Source of the DNA: an uncultured Clostridia bacterium | GTDB lineage: Bacteria > Bacillota > Clostridia > Oscillospirales > Acutalibacteraceae | Assembly (NCBI GenBank): GCA_946184925.1 | Contig: CAMHHL010000006.1 | Span: 1-54,969 of the forward strand | Length of the DNA: 54,969 bases | Direction of reading: 5' to 3' | Part shown: positions 1-8,953 of the stretch, in pieces | Numbering within the stretch: the first letter of the stretch is position 1 | Layout: each line of letters opens with the position of its first letter | Made by a program: the position numbers and the translations under genes | Notes under the pieces: model-generated | The model's input: the letters and a program-made list of their open reading frames with translations, nothing else | Told to the model about the DNA's origin: nothing | The model's database searches: none

Positions 1-36
1 TACTGTAACTACAGGAGATGTGTATAATTTTTTCAT
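1..36 (-). CDS. Short protein, N-terminal 12 codons only (runs off the window)
   Basis: Only the first 12 codons are inside the window, reading MKKLYTSPVVTV. They are preceded by a strong GGGAGGAG ribosome site. The start lies 14 nt after the stop of the large secreted protein upstream, exactly as for the complete copy at 3598-3753, and the DNA of bases 1-54 is identical to 3718-3771. So this is the second member of a repeated pair of a large secreted protein and a short protein. Its length and end cannot be seen. Function unknown. Confidence 0.7.
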   Translation of the reverse strand, partial: MKKLYTSPVVTV

Positions 37-54
37 GTTTATCTCCTCCCTTAA
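1..54. repeat. 54-bp direct repeat, copy 1 (gene-pair junction)
   Basis: Identical to 3718-3771. The repeat covers the last codon of the large gene, the spacer with its ribosome site, and the first 12 codons of the short gene. It marks a tandem duplication of the gene pair with a period of 3717 nt. Confidence 0.85.
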
Positions 55-3000
55 CCTAATGCTGCCACTACGTTGGCAAATGTTGTATTGAACTCGTTTG
101 CGTCATGACCTGCATAGTTTGCGTAAACTGTGTCTGTGCCGTCTGTGACATAGAACTTAACGTTCAAGTTTCTATCCTTGTTTTCGTCGTTGAAGCCCTT
201 AACGCCCATTGTGATGAGAGCGTAATCATTGGCGCTGTCGATGTTGCCGTGATTTTCGCTTATGTTGTTGTTCTTGCCCTTGCAGCTGTACACGTGATTG
301 TTTACGATAAAGCCGTAGTCAAAGCCAGCATTGTTCTTGTAGCGCTCGTAGAAATCCTTTGTCATTGAAGCTACAAAGCGGATTCCCTCAACCTTGTTGC
401 CGGCTTCATCATAGTAGTACTCTGTTTCCTCTGTGTCGGCAGGAAGCTTTCTGAGCTGTACGCCGAGGAGAGAAACCTTGTTTGCGGATGTGATGTTGTA
501 GGATTTGTTTGAAGCATCCGCAAAGTCAAGTCCGAGACCTGTTGTCATCTTTTCGTCAACATAATCCTGGAGAGTTTTCGCGTTAGGAGTGAATACCGCG
601 GTGTAGGTTACGTCGCCGGATACCGCAGGGAGTTCGTTTGCGGCATATGTATTTGTGCCGTCGCTCCAGCCTGCGAAGGTGTATTTGTACTCCGCAGTGG
701 ATTCCTTGGTGGGCGTTTCGCCGTCATAGGTCGGGGTGGTGCCGTAAGGAACGTCGTTATCTGTCTCGAGCACGTCGTCGCCGTTCTTCCATGTGACGGT
801 ATATGTCTTTGCCACAACGTGAATGGTGGATTCCTTCTGGATACGATAATCGGCAAGTGTTTTCTCGTTCTCCATTTGCTTGCCGGCAAAGATCAGCTTT
901 TGCTGTGCGGCAGGAATGCCGGATTCTGCGACCACCATATCCTTGAGCTGTGCAACGGTGGTATCTCCCGAAACTCCATTCGCGGTGATCGTCTTGCCGG
1001 TGGTTGTCTTGACAAAGACAGTGAACTGCTTCGTGAAAACAGTATACTTCGCTGTGTAGGTTACATCGCCGGTAACAGCAGGGAGCGTGTCGCTCGCGCC
1101 GTAGGTATTGGTACCGTCTGTCCAACCGGAGAAGTTATAGGAGTGATAGTCGTCGTTCGCCTTAGTGGGAGTTGTGCCGTTATAGGTCGGGGTTTTACCT
1201 GCTACTACATCAACATCGGTCTCGAGGGTCATACCGTCGTCGTTCTTCCATGTGACGGTGTGCAGGGATTTTAGGCGCAGAGTATGATATACTCGCGGGT
1301 AACTATTGCCTGAACCTGAATACGAATCCACAATACATTTCTTTGTTGTCGTATAGTAGCGATCGGGTTCGGTAGGTTGTAATTGTTCTGTCTGCACGCT
1401 CTTGACAAGTACGTCATCAAGGTAGACCTGTAAACCGAATATTGCCCAAGAATCTGCTGTTTTAGTCATCGCAAACCTTATCGTCTTTCCCGCGTCTATA
1501 ACAAGACCCTTTCTGAGGTTGCCGCTCAAAATTGGCTTCTCGGTCGCGCTAAAGGTCGCGGTGTATTCCGCGTCGCCGGTGACAGCGGTGACCTCGGGAG
1601 ACCAGCCCTCGAAGGTGTAGGTGCAGCTGTCGTCGTCCGCCTTGGTGGGCGTTTCGCCGGTGTAGGTCGGGATTTTGCCCTCCGCAACCTTATCTGTTTT
1701 GAGAACACTTCCGTCCTCGTTCTTCCATGTAACAGTATGAGCCTTGGCAAATTTCGCTGTCAGGGTAGTTGTTAGGTTGATGTTCTGATATTCGAGAACC
1801 TCATTCTCTGAATAGAGCTCATCCCCCTCGTACCAACCGTAGAACGCATAGCCCTCGTCGGGAATCGCGGTAATTGTTCCGTTGTTATCGGCACTCGGAT
1901 AGAATGATAACTCGCCGTCGGGTTGAATTTTGACTGAACCGCCTTCATCCACTTTCATGGTATGACCATCATAAACAAATACTTTAGCGAGAGAATAGAC
2001 ATTTATTTCATTTGAAACATTGGTATACGCATCGGAGCTCGCGTCGTACGGGGCGTTTCCGAAGAAACCGTTATTCATCACGACTTTGCCGTTCTCTCCG
2101 ACGTGGAGAACGAGCTTTGCAGTCTTTGCAGTCTTCGTATAGGTCGCGGTGTATTCCGCGTCGCCTGTGGCAGCGGTGACCTCGGGAGACCAGCCCTCGA
2201 AGCTGTAGGTATACCGCTCGTCATCATCCTTTTGGGGAGTTGTGCCGTCATAGGTCGGGGTGGTGCCGTAGCCAACACCCTCGTCCTTTTCAAGCTCTGT
2301 ACCGTCCTCGTTCTTCCATGTTACTGTGAAGTTGGGATATATATAGGGGCTTTGGGTGATTCCGACGCCTGTTTTGCCGCCGATGGTTACGGTTCCGCAG
2401 GCGGCATCTTTGCCTGCTCCGATGGAGTAGGGAGCATCCTCGCCCTTTGTCGCGGTTACACATGTGACGGTATCTGCAATCGTGATATTGCCGCAGCTTC
2501 CCTGATCAGCTCCGTATTCGCCGCCACCGATACCGGCAGCCTCTTTTCCGCCTGTAGCTGTAATCGTACCGCCGGTTATGGTGATATCACCGCATGCTGC
2601 GTTGTCGCCGCCGCCGATACCGGCAGCCCAGTCACCGCCTGTAGCTGTAATCGTACCGCCTTCGATGACGATATTGCCTGACGGGATTTCGTATCCGCCG
2701 CCGATGCCGCAGCCGAAGCCGGAGGAGTTTAAGCTTGCGCCTTTTGACGAAGCAGTCAGTGAGCCATCGCCTTTGATAGTGAGGGTAGCATTTTCGGCAG
2801 CATAAATGCCCGGATAATCTTCATGGCCGTTCTTGACGGTGTTCATACCCTCCAGTTTAATGGTCGCGTTACCCAAAGGAGTGATACCTGCGTATTGTGC
2901 ATCACTGTCCAAGCTGGTGATTGTTACACCACTGAGCGTAACTGTCGCGCCGTTGGCGATAGTTATTTTCTTGTTGCCGGAGAGTTTTCCGGTCAGCACG

Positions 3001-3146
3001 TCGCCGTCCTTCGCTTCATAGTCGCCGGTCAAGGTGCTGAGGTCAACAGTAGCCGCCGCGCCGGCGGAAACAGCCATAACCGACATCATAGAAACTACCA
3101 TAAGTACAGCGAGTACTAATGAGGTAATTTTCCTTGTCATTTTCAT
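51..3146 (-). CDS. Secreted multidomain surface protein with beta-helix, B-repeats and a ubiquitin-like domain
   Basis: 1031 residues. An N-terminal signal peptide (about 1-32, hydrophobic core then SAGAAA) indicates export. Residues about 100-260 carry Gly-rich parallel beta-helix repeats (ITATGGxxAAGIGGG). Four Listeria-Bacteroides type B-repeats (VTWKN, then PTYxGxTPTK, then FxGW, then YTATF) lie near 270-340, 468-540, 629-707 and 781-856. Between the third and fourth sits a ubiquitin-like domain, 708-780. The C-terminal module (about 857-1031, starting LQDYVDEKM and containing LRKLPADT and FDYGF) is shared with the neighbouring 824-residue protein. No LPXTG motif or C-terminal membrane anchor is visible. 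A short gene follows 14 nt downstream. Likely a surface adhesin or matrix protein; the partner is unknown. The ATG at 3146 has AAAGGAA upstream at a long spacing. Confidence 0.85.
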   Translation of the reverse strand: MKMTRKITSLVLAVLMVVSMMSVMAVSAGAAATVDLSTLTGDYEAKDGDVLTGKLSGNKKITIANGATVTLSGVTITSLDSDAQYAGITPLGNATIKLEGMNTVKNGHEDYPGIYAAENATLTIKGDGSLTASSKGASLNSSGFGCGIGGGYEIPSGNIVIEGGTITATGGDWAAGIGGGDNAACGDITITGGTITATGGKEAAGIGGGEYGADQGSCGNITIADTVTCVTATKGEDAPYSIGAGKDAACGTVTIGGKTGVGITQSPYIYPNFTVTWKNEDGTELEKDEGVGYGTTPTYDGTTPQKDDDERYTYSFEGWSPEVTAATGDAEYTATYTKTAKTAKLVLHVGENGKVVMNNGFFGNAPYDASSDAYTNVSNEINVYSLAKVFVYDGHTMKVDEGGSVKIQPDGELSFYPSADNNGTITAIPDEGYAFYGWYEGDELYSENEVLEYQNINLTTTLTAKFAKAHTVTWKNEDGSVLKTDKVAEGKIPTYTGETPTKADDDSCTYTFEGWSPEVTAVTGDAEYTATFSATEKPILSGNLRKGLVIDAGKTIRFAMTKTADSWAIFGLQVYLDDVLVKSVQTEQLQPTEPDRYYTTTKKCIVDSYSGSGNSYPRVYHTLRLKSLHTVTWKNDDGMTLETDVDVVAGKTPTYNGTTPTKANDDYHSYNFSGWTDGTNTYGASDTLPAVTGDVTYTAKYTVFTKQFTVFVKTTTGKTITANGVSGDTTVAQLKDMVVAESGIPAAQQKLIFAGKQMENEKTLADYRIQKESTIHVVAKTYTVTWKNGDDVLETDNDVPYGTTPTYDGETPTKESTAEYKYTFAGWSDGTNTYAANELPAVSGDVTYTAVFTPNAKTLQDYVDEKMTTGLGLDFADASNKSYNITSANKVSLLGVQLRKLPADTEETEYYYDEAGNKVEGIRFVASMTKDFYERYKNNAGFDYGFIVNNHVYSCKGKNNNISENHGNIDSANDYALITMGVKGFNDENKDRNLNVKFYVTDGTDTVYANYAGHDANEFNTTFANVVAALG
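807..1025 (-). other. Ubiquitin-like domain encoded within the secreted protein
   Basis: Residues 708-780 align to ubiquitin 1-72 with one inserted residue. My hand alignment gives roughly half the positions identical. The block KLIFAGKQ (750-757), the block IQKEST (769-774), and GIP at 743-745 match directly, as does the opening FVKTxTGKTIT (711-721). Positions equivalent to K6, K11, K27, K48 and K63 are kept (713, 718, 735, 756, 771); K29 and K33 are lost. Of the hydrophobic patch, I44, H68 and V70 are kept (752, 776, 778) and L8 is Thr. The C-terminal Gly-Gly is absent: the chain runs directly into the next B-repeat, so ordinary conjugation through this domain is not expected. Confidence 0.93.
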
Positions 3147-3284
3147 AGGAAATCATTCCTTTCATAAATTTTCTTTTGCTTAAAAAATTTTATCGGACAA
3201 AAACCGCGATATCTGACCGTGAGATTTCTGCTTACAAAAAAACATATCGCTGTTATTAAAAACAGGGTTCCCCATCCGATTTGC

Positions 3285-3313
3285 ATTATATTTTACGCGT
3301 CAATATACAATGC
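3285..3313 (-). promoter_or_regulatory. Possible promoter for the ubiquitin-domain protein gene
   Basis: On the minus strand a perfect TATAAT (3285-3290) follows a weak -35, GCATTG (3308-3313), at 17 nt. This would give a leader of about 135 nt before the ATG at 3146. The rest of the 450-nt gap up to 3598 holds AT-rich DNA and the terminator below; no gene is seen there. Confidence 0.35.
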
Positions 3314-3437
3314 TAAGTATCAGCAAAAACAGTTATATATTATTTTAGCATAGAATCGAAAGCCGGGCAAGCGAATGCGGATTATTTTCGCCTTGAAAAC
3401 TGAACAAATTTCACGAAATTATTTGGGATTTTTTCAC

Positions 3438-3476
3438 AAAAAAATCCCGCCGCTCGGGGTCAGTGAGCGGCGGTTT
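3438..3476 (-). terminator. Rho-independent terminator after the short protein gene
   Basis: Perfect 9-bp GC stem (3448-3456 with 3466-3474, CCGCCGCTC/GAGCGGCGG). On the minus strand it is followed by a run of seven T at 3439-3445. It ends the transcript carrying the 824-residue protein and its short partner. Confidence 0.85.
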
Positions 3477-3597
3477 GTTTATATTAACAGAAAATAATTC
3501 CGTTAATAACGAACACTTTTTGTCGGAATTTCAGTCGCCGGGGAAATATGTCCCCTCAGCTGTCAAAATTCTCGATTTTGGTAACAGCGTGAAGCTA

Positions 3598-3753
3598 TTA
3601 AAGCAACTGAGACATGTCAGCGAGGGCATTCTCAGTGAAGATTCTCTGTGTCTTTGTGGTCGGAGTAGGTGTATCTCCTCCGGATTCGCAAAGTACGTCA
3701 ATCTTTGTGAGCTCTTCTACTGTAACTACAGGAGATGTGTATAATTTTTTCAT
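3598..3753 (-). CDS. 51-residue short protein paired with the upstream surface protein
   Basis: Complete small gene: 51 residues, starting MKKLYTSPVVTVEEL and ending ADMSQLL. Its ribosome site GGGAGGAG lies 7-8 nt before the ATG, and the gene begins 14 nt after the stop of the 824-residue secreted protein, then ends before a strong terminator. It has no signal peptide or membrane segment. It contains IDVLCESGG followed by a Thr/Pro stretch. Short proteins with a similar opening and a D-[VI]-L-x-x-SG motif are common and uncharacterised in gut Clostridia. The role is unknown. The conserved pairing suggests translation coupled to the big protein; a regulatory peptide or a ribosomally made precursor peptide are possibilities only. 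Confidence 0.72.
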   Translation of the reverse strand: MKKLYTSPVVTVEELTKIDVLCESGGDTPTPTTKTQRIFTENALADMSQLL

Positions 3754-3771
3754 GTTTATCTCCTCCCTTAA
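3718..3771. repeat. 54-bp direct repeat, copy 2
   Basis: Identical to bases 1-54. The two copies mark equivalent points in tandemly duplicated gene pairs. Confidence 0.85.
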
Positions 3772-6242
3772 ATGTGTGCTTCAACCTGATTGTAGGTTGT
3801 TGTAAATTCTTTAGCTGTTGAGCCAACTTTTGCGTAATCAGCATAAACTGTTCCGTCTGCTGCTGTCTTAACAAAGAACTTAACGTTGAGGTCTGTATCC
3901 TTGTTGCTGTCGTTGAATCCCTTTAAAGCAAGTGTCATAACAGCGTAGTCGCTAGCTGTTCTGATATCCTCATGACCTTCTGCAACGTTGTTAGCGCTGT
4001 CCTTGCATGAGAACTTATGTCCGTTAATATCAAAGCCGTAGTCGAAGCCCTCGGCGTTCTTATACTGATCATAGAGAGCCTTGGACATTGTAGCTACAAA
4101 GCGGAGACCTGCTTCCTTCTTGCCTTCTTCATCGTATGAATACTCTGTAGTCTGTGTGTCGGCAGGAAGTTTTCTGATCTGTACGCCTACGAGTGAAGCG
4201 CTGTTAGCAGAAATGCCGTCTATGTCCGCGGAATCATCAGCGAATGTAAAGCCGGTGATATTGCCGAATGTATCGTCAACATAATCCTGGAGAGTTTTTA
4301 TTGCAACGGTGTACATACCTGTTGTTTCGTCCTTGGGCGTGGGCTTGTAGCCGTCAGCGCAGAAAGCAGCAGGAACTGCTTTATTAAAGCTACCGCCGGA
4401 AACAGTCGGATGACCTGTTGTGCTCTGCTCAAACTTAGTAAAAGTAAAGCTGCCGCCCTTGAGCTCGGTAGTACCTACACCGGTATGTGCCAAGGCTTTA
4501 CCGGTCGTATTATTGAATGTACCGCCGTTTACAATTGAGTGAGCATTGTCGGTTCCGTTGTAGATTGAGTAGTAGTTCTGTTTAGTACCCTTAGTAAGAG
4601 TAAAGTTACCGCCGTTTACTGTCATTGTTCCCTCGTTGTTAGCGAGGTTACCGTTGTTCTTGCCGTAAACTGTAGCGTCGTTGACAGTGATTGTGCCGTA
4701 GTTGATGATAGCGTAAGCGTAGCCGCTTCCTGTGCCTTCGGTATTTGTGAAGTTGTCGCAGGCAGTAAAGTAACCGCCGTCGATAACAGCTGTGCCGTAG
4801 TTCTGGAAGCCGGCGCCGCGGTTAACGTCGTTAGCGTCGGTCATGTCGGAGTTCTTGTCGCCGAAGTAACCGTTCTTTACGGTAGCTGTGCCGTAGTTTA
4901 CGAAAGCGGCATTACCCTGCTTGTCGATATTTGTGTTATAAATGTGACCGGGAGCCGCGGAAGTATCGTCAACAACTACAGTACCGTTGTTCTGAACCAT
5001 CTTATCGTTAACGTTACCTGTAATATCCTTGCCGTTGAGGTCGAGTGTAAAGCTCTTATCGTCAGGAATTACAAGAGCTTCGGAAAGTGTTACGTTTTCA
5101 AGAAGCTTAACAGTCGCGCCTGCCGGAGCAGCTGCGATAGCTGCCGCGAGAGTCTCGTACTTAGCGTCGCCGATCTTGGCTACAGCGGGAGTTGAAGTAA
5201 ATGTCGCTGTGTATGTAACATCGCCTGTTACAGCAGATACCGCGGGTGTCCAGCCCGAGAAGGTGTAGATGTTGTTTGAATCATCTGTCTTTGTGGGTGT
5301 CGCGCCGTTATATTCTGGTGTTGCGTCTTTGGCTACGTCTGTATCGGTTTCGAGTACGTTTTCGCCGTTCTTCCAAGTTACGGTGTAGGTGGAGGGAGCG
5401 GGCGCAGGAAGATAATAAGTTGTGTTGATGTTCGGGGTTCCTGTAAATTTACCGCCGGTGCCCCCGAACATATCATCGAGTGCATCCTCTACCGGAGTTC
5501 CCGTGCCTGTGGACGGGATCCTGTATTCGGCTGAATATGTAATTCCATCAAAGGTACCTGCCTGGTCAGAAATACGAATTTTCAAGCAGCCATAAAACAT
5601 ATAGGCGTAGCAGTTTTGCGCCAGCGTTGTCGCAGGAAGCGCGGGGAGTTCGGTCAGGTTCTCGCAGGCTCTAAACATATATCTGTAGCAGTTTTTCGCC
5701 AGCGTTGTCGCGGGAAGAACGGGAGCTTTGGTCAGACTCGTGCAGCCTCTAAACATAGAGAAGTAGCAAGACGTCGCCAGCGTTTTTTCAGGCAACTCCG
5801 GCGCTGTTGTTAATTCTTCGCAGTAATCAAACATATATTGAAAGCAAGAACTGCTCAAGCCTTGGCTCTTGCCGCCATTGAGCCTCAGCGACATGACATT
5901 ACCGCTGCACGCTACTTTTCCGGTGAGCGAAACGTGATTATATTCATTGAATGAAGTACCACTTCCACTGAAACGAACATAATCGCCCACGTTTTCGAGC
6001 GTGATTTGCGTGCCTTGACTATAATCTTTCCAACCTGAGTCGTTTTTATTATACTGCAAATAATCGCAGGAACGATATTCCAGCGTAACCGAAGAATTGG
6101 CTTCTTCTGCCGTGAATGTCAGATAATCTTCCTCCGACACAACCTCGCCGACTGCGTTAGCAGAAAACGCCATAACGGACATCATAGAAACGACCATCAT
6201 TACCGCGAGAACGATTGATGTAATTTTCTTTGTCATTCTCAT
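3768..6242 (-). CDS. Secreted surface protein: BspA-like repeats, B-repeat, beta-helix
   Basis: 824 residues with a signal peptide (about 1-30, ending AFSANA). Residues about 120-230 carry three or four BspA-type leucine-rich repeats of the form LPATTLAxxCYxxMFxGC. One B-repeat (VTWKNGENVLETD, PTKTDD, FSGW) follows near 285-350. Residues about 355-640 form a beta-helix region rich in NGGxF and NYGT turns, opened by a KYETLAAAIAAA unit. The last 170 residues are the same module as in the ubiquitin-domain protein, starting LQDYVDDTF. No wall anchor motif is seen. The paralogy of ends but not middles implies domain shuffling within a surface-protein family. The ATG at 6242 has AAAGGAGTG about 9 nt upstream. 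Likely adhesion or matrix; substrate unknown. Confidence 0.85.
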   Translation of the reverse strand: MRMTKKITSIVLAVMMVVSMMSVMAFSANAVGEVVSEEDYLTFTAEEANSSVTLEYRSCDYLQYNKNDSGWKDYSQGTQITLENVGDYVRFSGSGTSFNEYNHVSLTGKVACSGNVMSLRLNGGKSQGLSSSCFQYMFDYCEELTTAPELPEKTLATSCYFSMFRGCTSLTKAPVLPATTLAKNCYRYMFRACENLTELPALPATTLAQNCYAYMFYGCLKIRISDQAGTFDGITYSAEYRIPSTGTGTPVEDALDDMFGGTGGKFTGTPNINTTYYLPAPAPSTYTVTWKNGENVLETDTDVAKDATPEYNGATPTKTDDSNNIYTFSGWTPAVSAVTGDVTYTATFTSTPAVAKIGDAKYETLAAAIAAAPAGATVKLLENVTLSEALVIPDDKSFTLDLNGKDITGNVNDKMVQNNGTVVVDDTSAAPGHIYNTNIDKQGNAAFVNYGTATVKNGYFGDKNSDMTDANDVNRGAGFQNYGTAVIDGGYFTACDNFTNTEGTGSGYAYAIINYGTITVNDATVYGKNNGNLANNEGTMTVNGGNFTLTKGTKQNYYSIYNGTDNAHSIVNGGTFNNTTGKALAHTGVGTTELKGGSFTFTKFEQSTTGHPTVSGGSFNKAVPAAFCADGYKPTPKDETTGMYTVAIKTLQDYVDDTFGNITGFTFADDSADIDGISANSASLVGVQIRKLPADTQTTEYSYDEEGKKEAGLRFVATMSKALYDQYKNAEGFDYGFDINGHKFSCKDSANNVAEGHEDIRTASDYAVMTLALKGFNDSNKDTDLNVKFFVKTAADGTVYADYAKVGSTAKEFTTTYNQVEAHI

Positions 6243-6350
6243 AAGAGAATCACTCCTTTCATAAATAAATATTGATTTTTAATATTTTAATATTAAACTG
6301 CTTATTTGCGTCTACCCGCTGACCGCGTATTGTGATAATACCGGGCATTG

Positions 6351-6566
6351 GCATGTTTCAATTGAAAATTAAAAATTGAAAGTTGAAAATTATGGTCGTG
6401 AAGATAGGTTAGTTAAAGCAATTCACTTCGGTTCCCGACCGAATCTATATGCTGCTTGCGCAGCAAGCATATTACTATTGTCGGGTCGCCGAGGTCGTTT
6501 TAATATCCGCACTGTCTGCTCGACCTCAATTTTCCATTTTACATTTTCAATTTTTCATTTGAATGC
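6351..6566. repeat. AT-rich imperfect inverted repeat around a GC-rich hairpin core
   Basis: The outer arms at 6351-6392 and 6527-6566 are imperfect inverted repeats built from GAAAATT/AAAATTGAA units, each ending in GCAT. The core holds a hairpin at about 6451-6471 (TGCTGC/GCAGCA). It resembles a degenerate miniature element or REP-like unit and fills much of the 680-nt gene-free stretch 6243-6923. I see no convincing gene there. Confidence 0.4.
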
Positions 6567-6857
6567 TCCAAGCAAATCGACAGATTGTTAATATAAAGAA
6601 AATACAGGCGCAGCGATACTGCGTCTGTGTCAGTTGATAAGTGTAATTCTTCTGTAAAAAAGGCGCACGAAAGAAAGCGCAGCCAGCGCTTGCTTGCTTG
6701 TTTTCAGCATTATCGCTCTTGCCGCCATCGTGTCAAGCCCTTTCTGTCAAATATATTGTTCTAAATATAACATATGATAACGATTTATTATTTCTTGAAC
6801 AGAAAAATCATTATACTCTTACATTATTTTTGTACAGAGCGTTATATTGAATTATCA

Positions 6858-6900
6858 CAAAAAATCCGACGGAGACCTCACTCAGAGAACTCCGTCGGTG
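6858..6900 (-). terminator. Terminator after the acyltransferase-PAP2 operon
   Basis: Perfect 9-bp stem CCGACGGAG (6866-6874) with CTCCGTCGG (6890-6898). On the minus strand it is followed by a T-run (6860-6865). Confidence 0.85.
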
Positions 6901-6923
6901 TAAAATATTAAAATTTTCGGCGA

Positions 6924-7505
6924 TTAATGCTTTCTCCCAATGCGGCGGAGCTTGTCGTCGAGGCTGAACTTTCTGAAGATAAAGACCATGAGCAGTCCGC
7001 AGAGTGTTCCGAGGATTGCGCCGGCGATGACGTCGGTCGGGAAGTGGACGTAGTTATAAAGTCTCGAGAAGCCGATGAGAGCAGCGACAATCAATGTTAT
7101 GATTCCGCATTTCTTGTTGATTTTGAAGGCGCAGACAGCCGCGGCAAACGAGCATGAGGTGTGACCGGACGGGAAGCTGAACGAGTGCTCCGTTCCGGCG
7201 TTGAGCGTGAACGGCATAACCGCGTTGTGGAACTGCTCGTACTGGTCGTAGGGGCGGACGCGGCACACAAAGTGCTTGATTCCGAGCTCGCCTATCGCAA
7301 ATCCGAGCCCGATTGCGAGAATTCCGGCGAGAGCCGCAGGGCGGGTTTTCTTGGGAATCAGCAGAATAACGCCGAGCGCGAGCCAGCCGATGCCCTTGTT
7401 TGCGAACATCGAGAGCGCCCACATTATCGGGTCGAGGAACGCGCAGCGAATGCTCTGATAGATGAAATCCAAGATTGAGAAATCAAAAGCGTTGAAAATA
7501 TCCAT
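6924..7505 (-). CDS. PAP2-family membrane phosphatase (undecaprenyl-diphosphatase-like)
   Basis: 193 residues. All three PAP2 signature motifs are present: KHFVCRVRP (77-85), FPSGHTS (111-117) and SRxxxxxHxxxD (147-158, His154 nucleophile, Asp158). The spacing fits the BcrC/PgpB-like group, integral membrane enzymes that remove phosphate from lipid pyrophosphates. Several hydrophobic helices surround the motifs. I start at the ATG at 7505 because AAAGGAG lies just upstream; the open frame extends further but only over the end of the preceding gene. It follows the acyltransferase stop by 10 nt, so the two are co-transcribed, and recycling of a polyprenyl carrier for cell-surface glycans is a reasonable role. 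The exact substrate cannot be read from sequence. Confidence 0.88.
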   Translation of the reverse strand: MDIFNAFDFSILDFIYQSIRCAFLDPIMWALSMFANKGIGWLALGVILLIPKKTRPAALAGILAIGLGFAIGELGIKHFVCRVRPYDQYEQFHNAVMPFTLNAGTEHSFSFPSGHTSCSFAAAVCAFKINKKCGIITLIVAALIGFSRLYNYVHFPTDVIAGAILGTLCGLLMVFIFRKFSLDDKLRRIGRKH

Positions 7506-7515
7506 TTTTTCTCCT

Positions 7516-8742
7516 TTACTTTCTGAGGTGTTTGAGTTGGGTTTTTCCGCCCGAGGGCGCGCGGTACGGTTTTCCGCCGCGTGAGTCGTAGGACGGTCGC
7601 GGTCTTTCTCCTCCGGACGGTTGAGAGCGTCGCGGCGGCGCAGGCTTTTTGTCAAACGGGCTCATAATCAGGTTGACGAGCTTCGAGAACAGGAATCCGC
7701 CGATGATTCCCCACGCGATGAGGAGCGGAAAAAGCCATACTCCGAACGACTTGTTGACCTTATAGAATGTCAGCACTCCGAGCGTGAGCGTATGAACGAG
7801 GTAAATCTCAAGCGAAAGTCCGCCGAGGAAGTTGAGCGCGTTCTCGAAGTAGAACCGCTTCGCCTTGCCGCAAATCCACATAAAGACAATGATGAAGCAG
7901 ACGGCGAGCAGGCTGTAGGCGTACCACACAAAGTAGTCGGGAAGGTGGTTTTTCGACACAACCTTGTGAACCGGGAAGAACGCCGTGCCAAGCATAAGAA
8001 GCCCAAAAGCGCCGAAAACGACCAAGCCTCTCACCGCCTCGGGAAGCCGCCCGAGGTCAATCTTGTCAATATTCTTGCCGGCGATGATGCCGATGATGAA
8101 GGACGGGAGTCTCGAGACGGCAATCGCGATGTTATCGGCAGGCGACTTGCAGATGAAGTAACCGCCGGCATATACCGCCGCAAGCAGCACAAGACCGAAC
8201 ACGCTGCTCTTGCGGATAAGCTTGTAGAACAACGGAAAGAGCAGATAAAACAGCATTATCGCGAACACAAACCACGCCTTGCGGCTTTCGCCGAACCAGA
8301 ACGTTATCGAGGAATAGTTCCGAAAGAACCTTCCGAAGTTGAAAACGCCGTGATGAGCTCTTACAAAGCCAATCCAGAGCCAGTACGGAAACGAAATCAC
8401 GAGATACGGAACCGCAACCCTGACGACGCGCTTTTTGAGATAGCTGAGAAATTCAATTTTGCCGTCGCCGTAGCGCCGCTCGAATGAGAGGTACAGGCAA
8501 AGCCCCGACAGCAGCATAAATATGTCAACGCCGAGGTTGCCGCACGACAAAAACTGGCTGATGCCGCGCAGAACTCCGTTTACGGTGGCGTCGCTCTGCT
8601 TGAGCGTGTGCGTTATAAGCCGGGAGAGAGTGTAGCTGTTCGTGGGGAAATGCACGCTGAGGCTGACGTGAAAGCACACTATCCATACGGCGCAAATGCC
8701 ATAGATAGCGTTGCGGTGCTTTAGTAGTCCTCTGAGGTTCAT
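7516..8742 (-). CDS. Acyltransferase-3 family membrane protein
   Basis: 408 residues with about ten hydrophobic segments. The opening NAIYGICAVWIVCFHVSLS contains the conserved His of the acyltransferase-3 (OafA/WecH) family, and SYLKKRVVRVAVPYLV gives the conserved Arg region. These enzymes O-acetylate or O-acylate surface polysaccharides or lipids. The last 45 residues are a Pro/Arg/Gly/Lys-rich, probably cytoplasmic tail, not usual for the family. The ATG at 8742 is chosen for its AAAGGAGAG site; the frame stays open for 14 more codons. First gene of an operon with the PAP2 gene. Its promoter lies upstream of a MITE-like element, which therefore sits in the 5' leader. Confidence 0.85.
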   Translation of the reverse strand: MNLRGLLKHRNAIYGICAVWIVCFHVSLSVHFPTNSYTLSRLITHTLKQSDATVNGVLRGISQFLSCGNLGVDIFMLLSGLCLYLSFERRYGDGKIEFLSYLKKRVVRVAVPYLVISFPYWLWIGFVRAHHGVFNFGRFFRNYSSITFWFGESRKAWFVFAIMLFYLLFPLFYKLIRKSSVFGLVLLAAVYAGGYFICKSPADNIAIAVSRLPSFIIGIIAGKNIDKIDLGRLPEAVRGLVVFGAFGLLMLGTAFFPVHKVVSKNHLPDYFVWYAYSLLAVCFIIVFMWICGKAKRFYFENALNFLGGLSLEIYLVHTLTLGVLTFYKVNKSFGVWLFPLLIAWGIIGGFLFSKLVNLIMSPFDKKPAPPRRSQPSGGERPRPSYDSRGGKPYRAPSGGKTQLKHLRK

Positions 8743-8765
8743 ATACACTCTCCTTTCCTTAGCAT

Positions 8766-8938
8766 AATTAAGGCAATACCGCATAATTCAGGTGTGCGGA
8801 TTGCGCAGCAAGATTTTTCGTCAGGTTGTACAAATAAATCAAGGTAAGGCTGACGCCTTGCCGAGATTTTTTGGGCAAACTGACGGAATAATATTCAAGC
8901 AAGCCGCGCGCCTTGAATTGTGCGGTGTTGCCTTAATT
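8766..8938. mobile_element. MITE-like element, 173 bp, with 25-bp terminal inverted repeats
   Basis: Ends 8766-8790 and 8914-8938 are inverted repeats matching at 23 of 25 positions; each starts AATTAAGGCAA and contains ACCGCA. Inside are further complementary blocks (CGTCAG/CTGACG), so the whole element can fold as one hairpin. No transposase is encoded. It has short open frames on the plus strand that I regard as non-genic. A clear target duplication is not visible. It lies between the -10 at 8954 and the ribosome site of the acyltransferase gene. Confidence 0.75.
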
Positions 8939-8953
8939 GCACAATGCATTATG

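Noticed and set aside
807..1025. Ubiquitin segment as eukaryotic contamination or chimeric assembly
   Set aside because: It continues in frame from and into B-repeats, has the same base and codon style as its flanks, carries a bacterial-type one-residue insertion and differs from eukaryotic ubiquitin at about half the positions.
629..3146. Repeated B-repeat DNA as a CRISPR or satellite array
   Set aside because: The repeats are diverged, irregularly spaced and in frame; they are protein modules.
3463..3744. 93-codon plus-strand frame
   Set aside because: Opposite to the well-supported 51-residue gene and its terminator; no ribosome site.
7621..8487. 288-codon plus-strand frame
   Set aside because: Antisense to the acyltransferase gene, charged nonsense-like composition, no homology.
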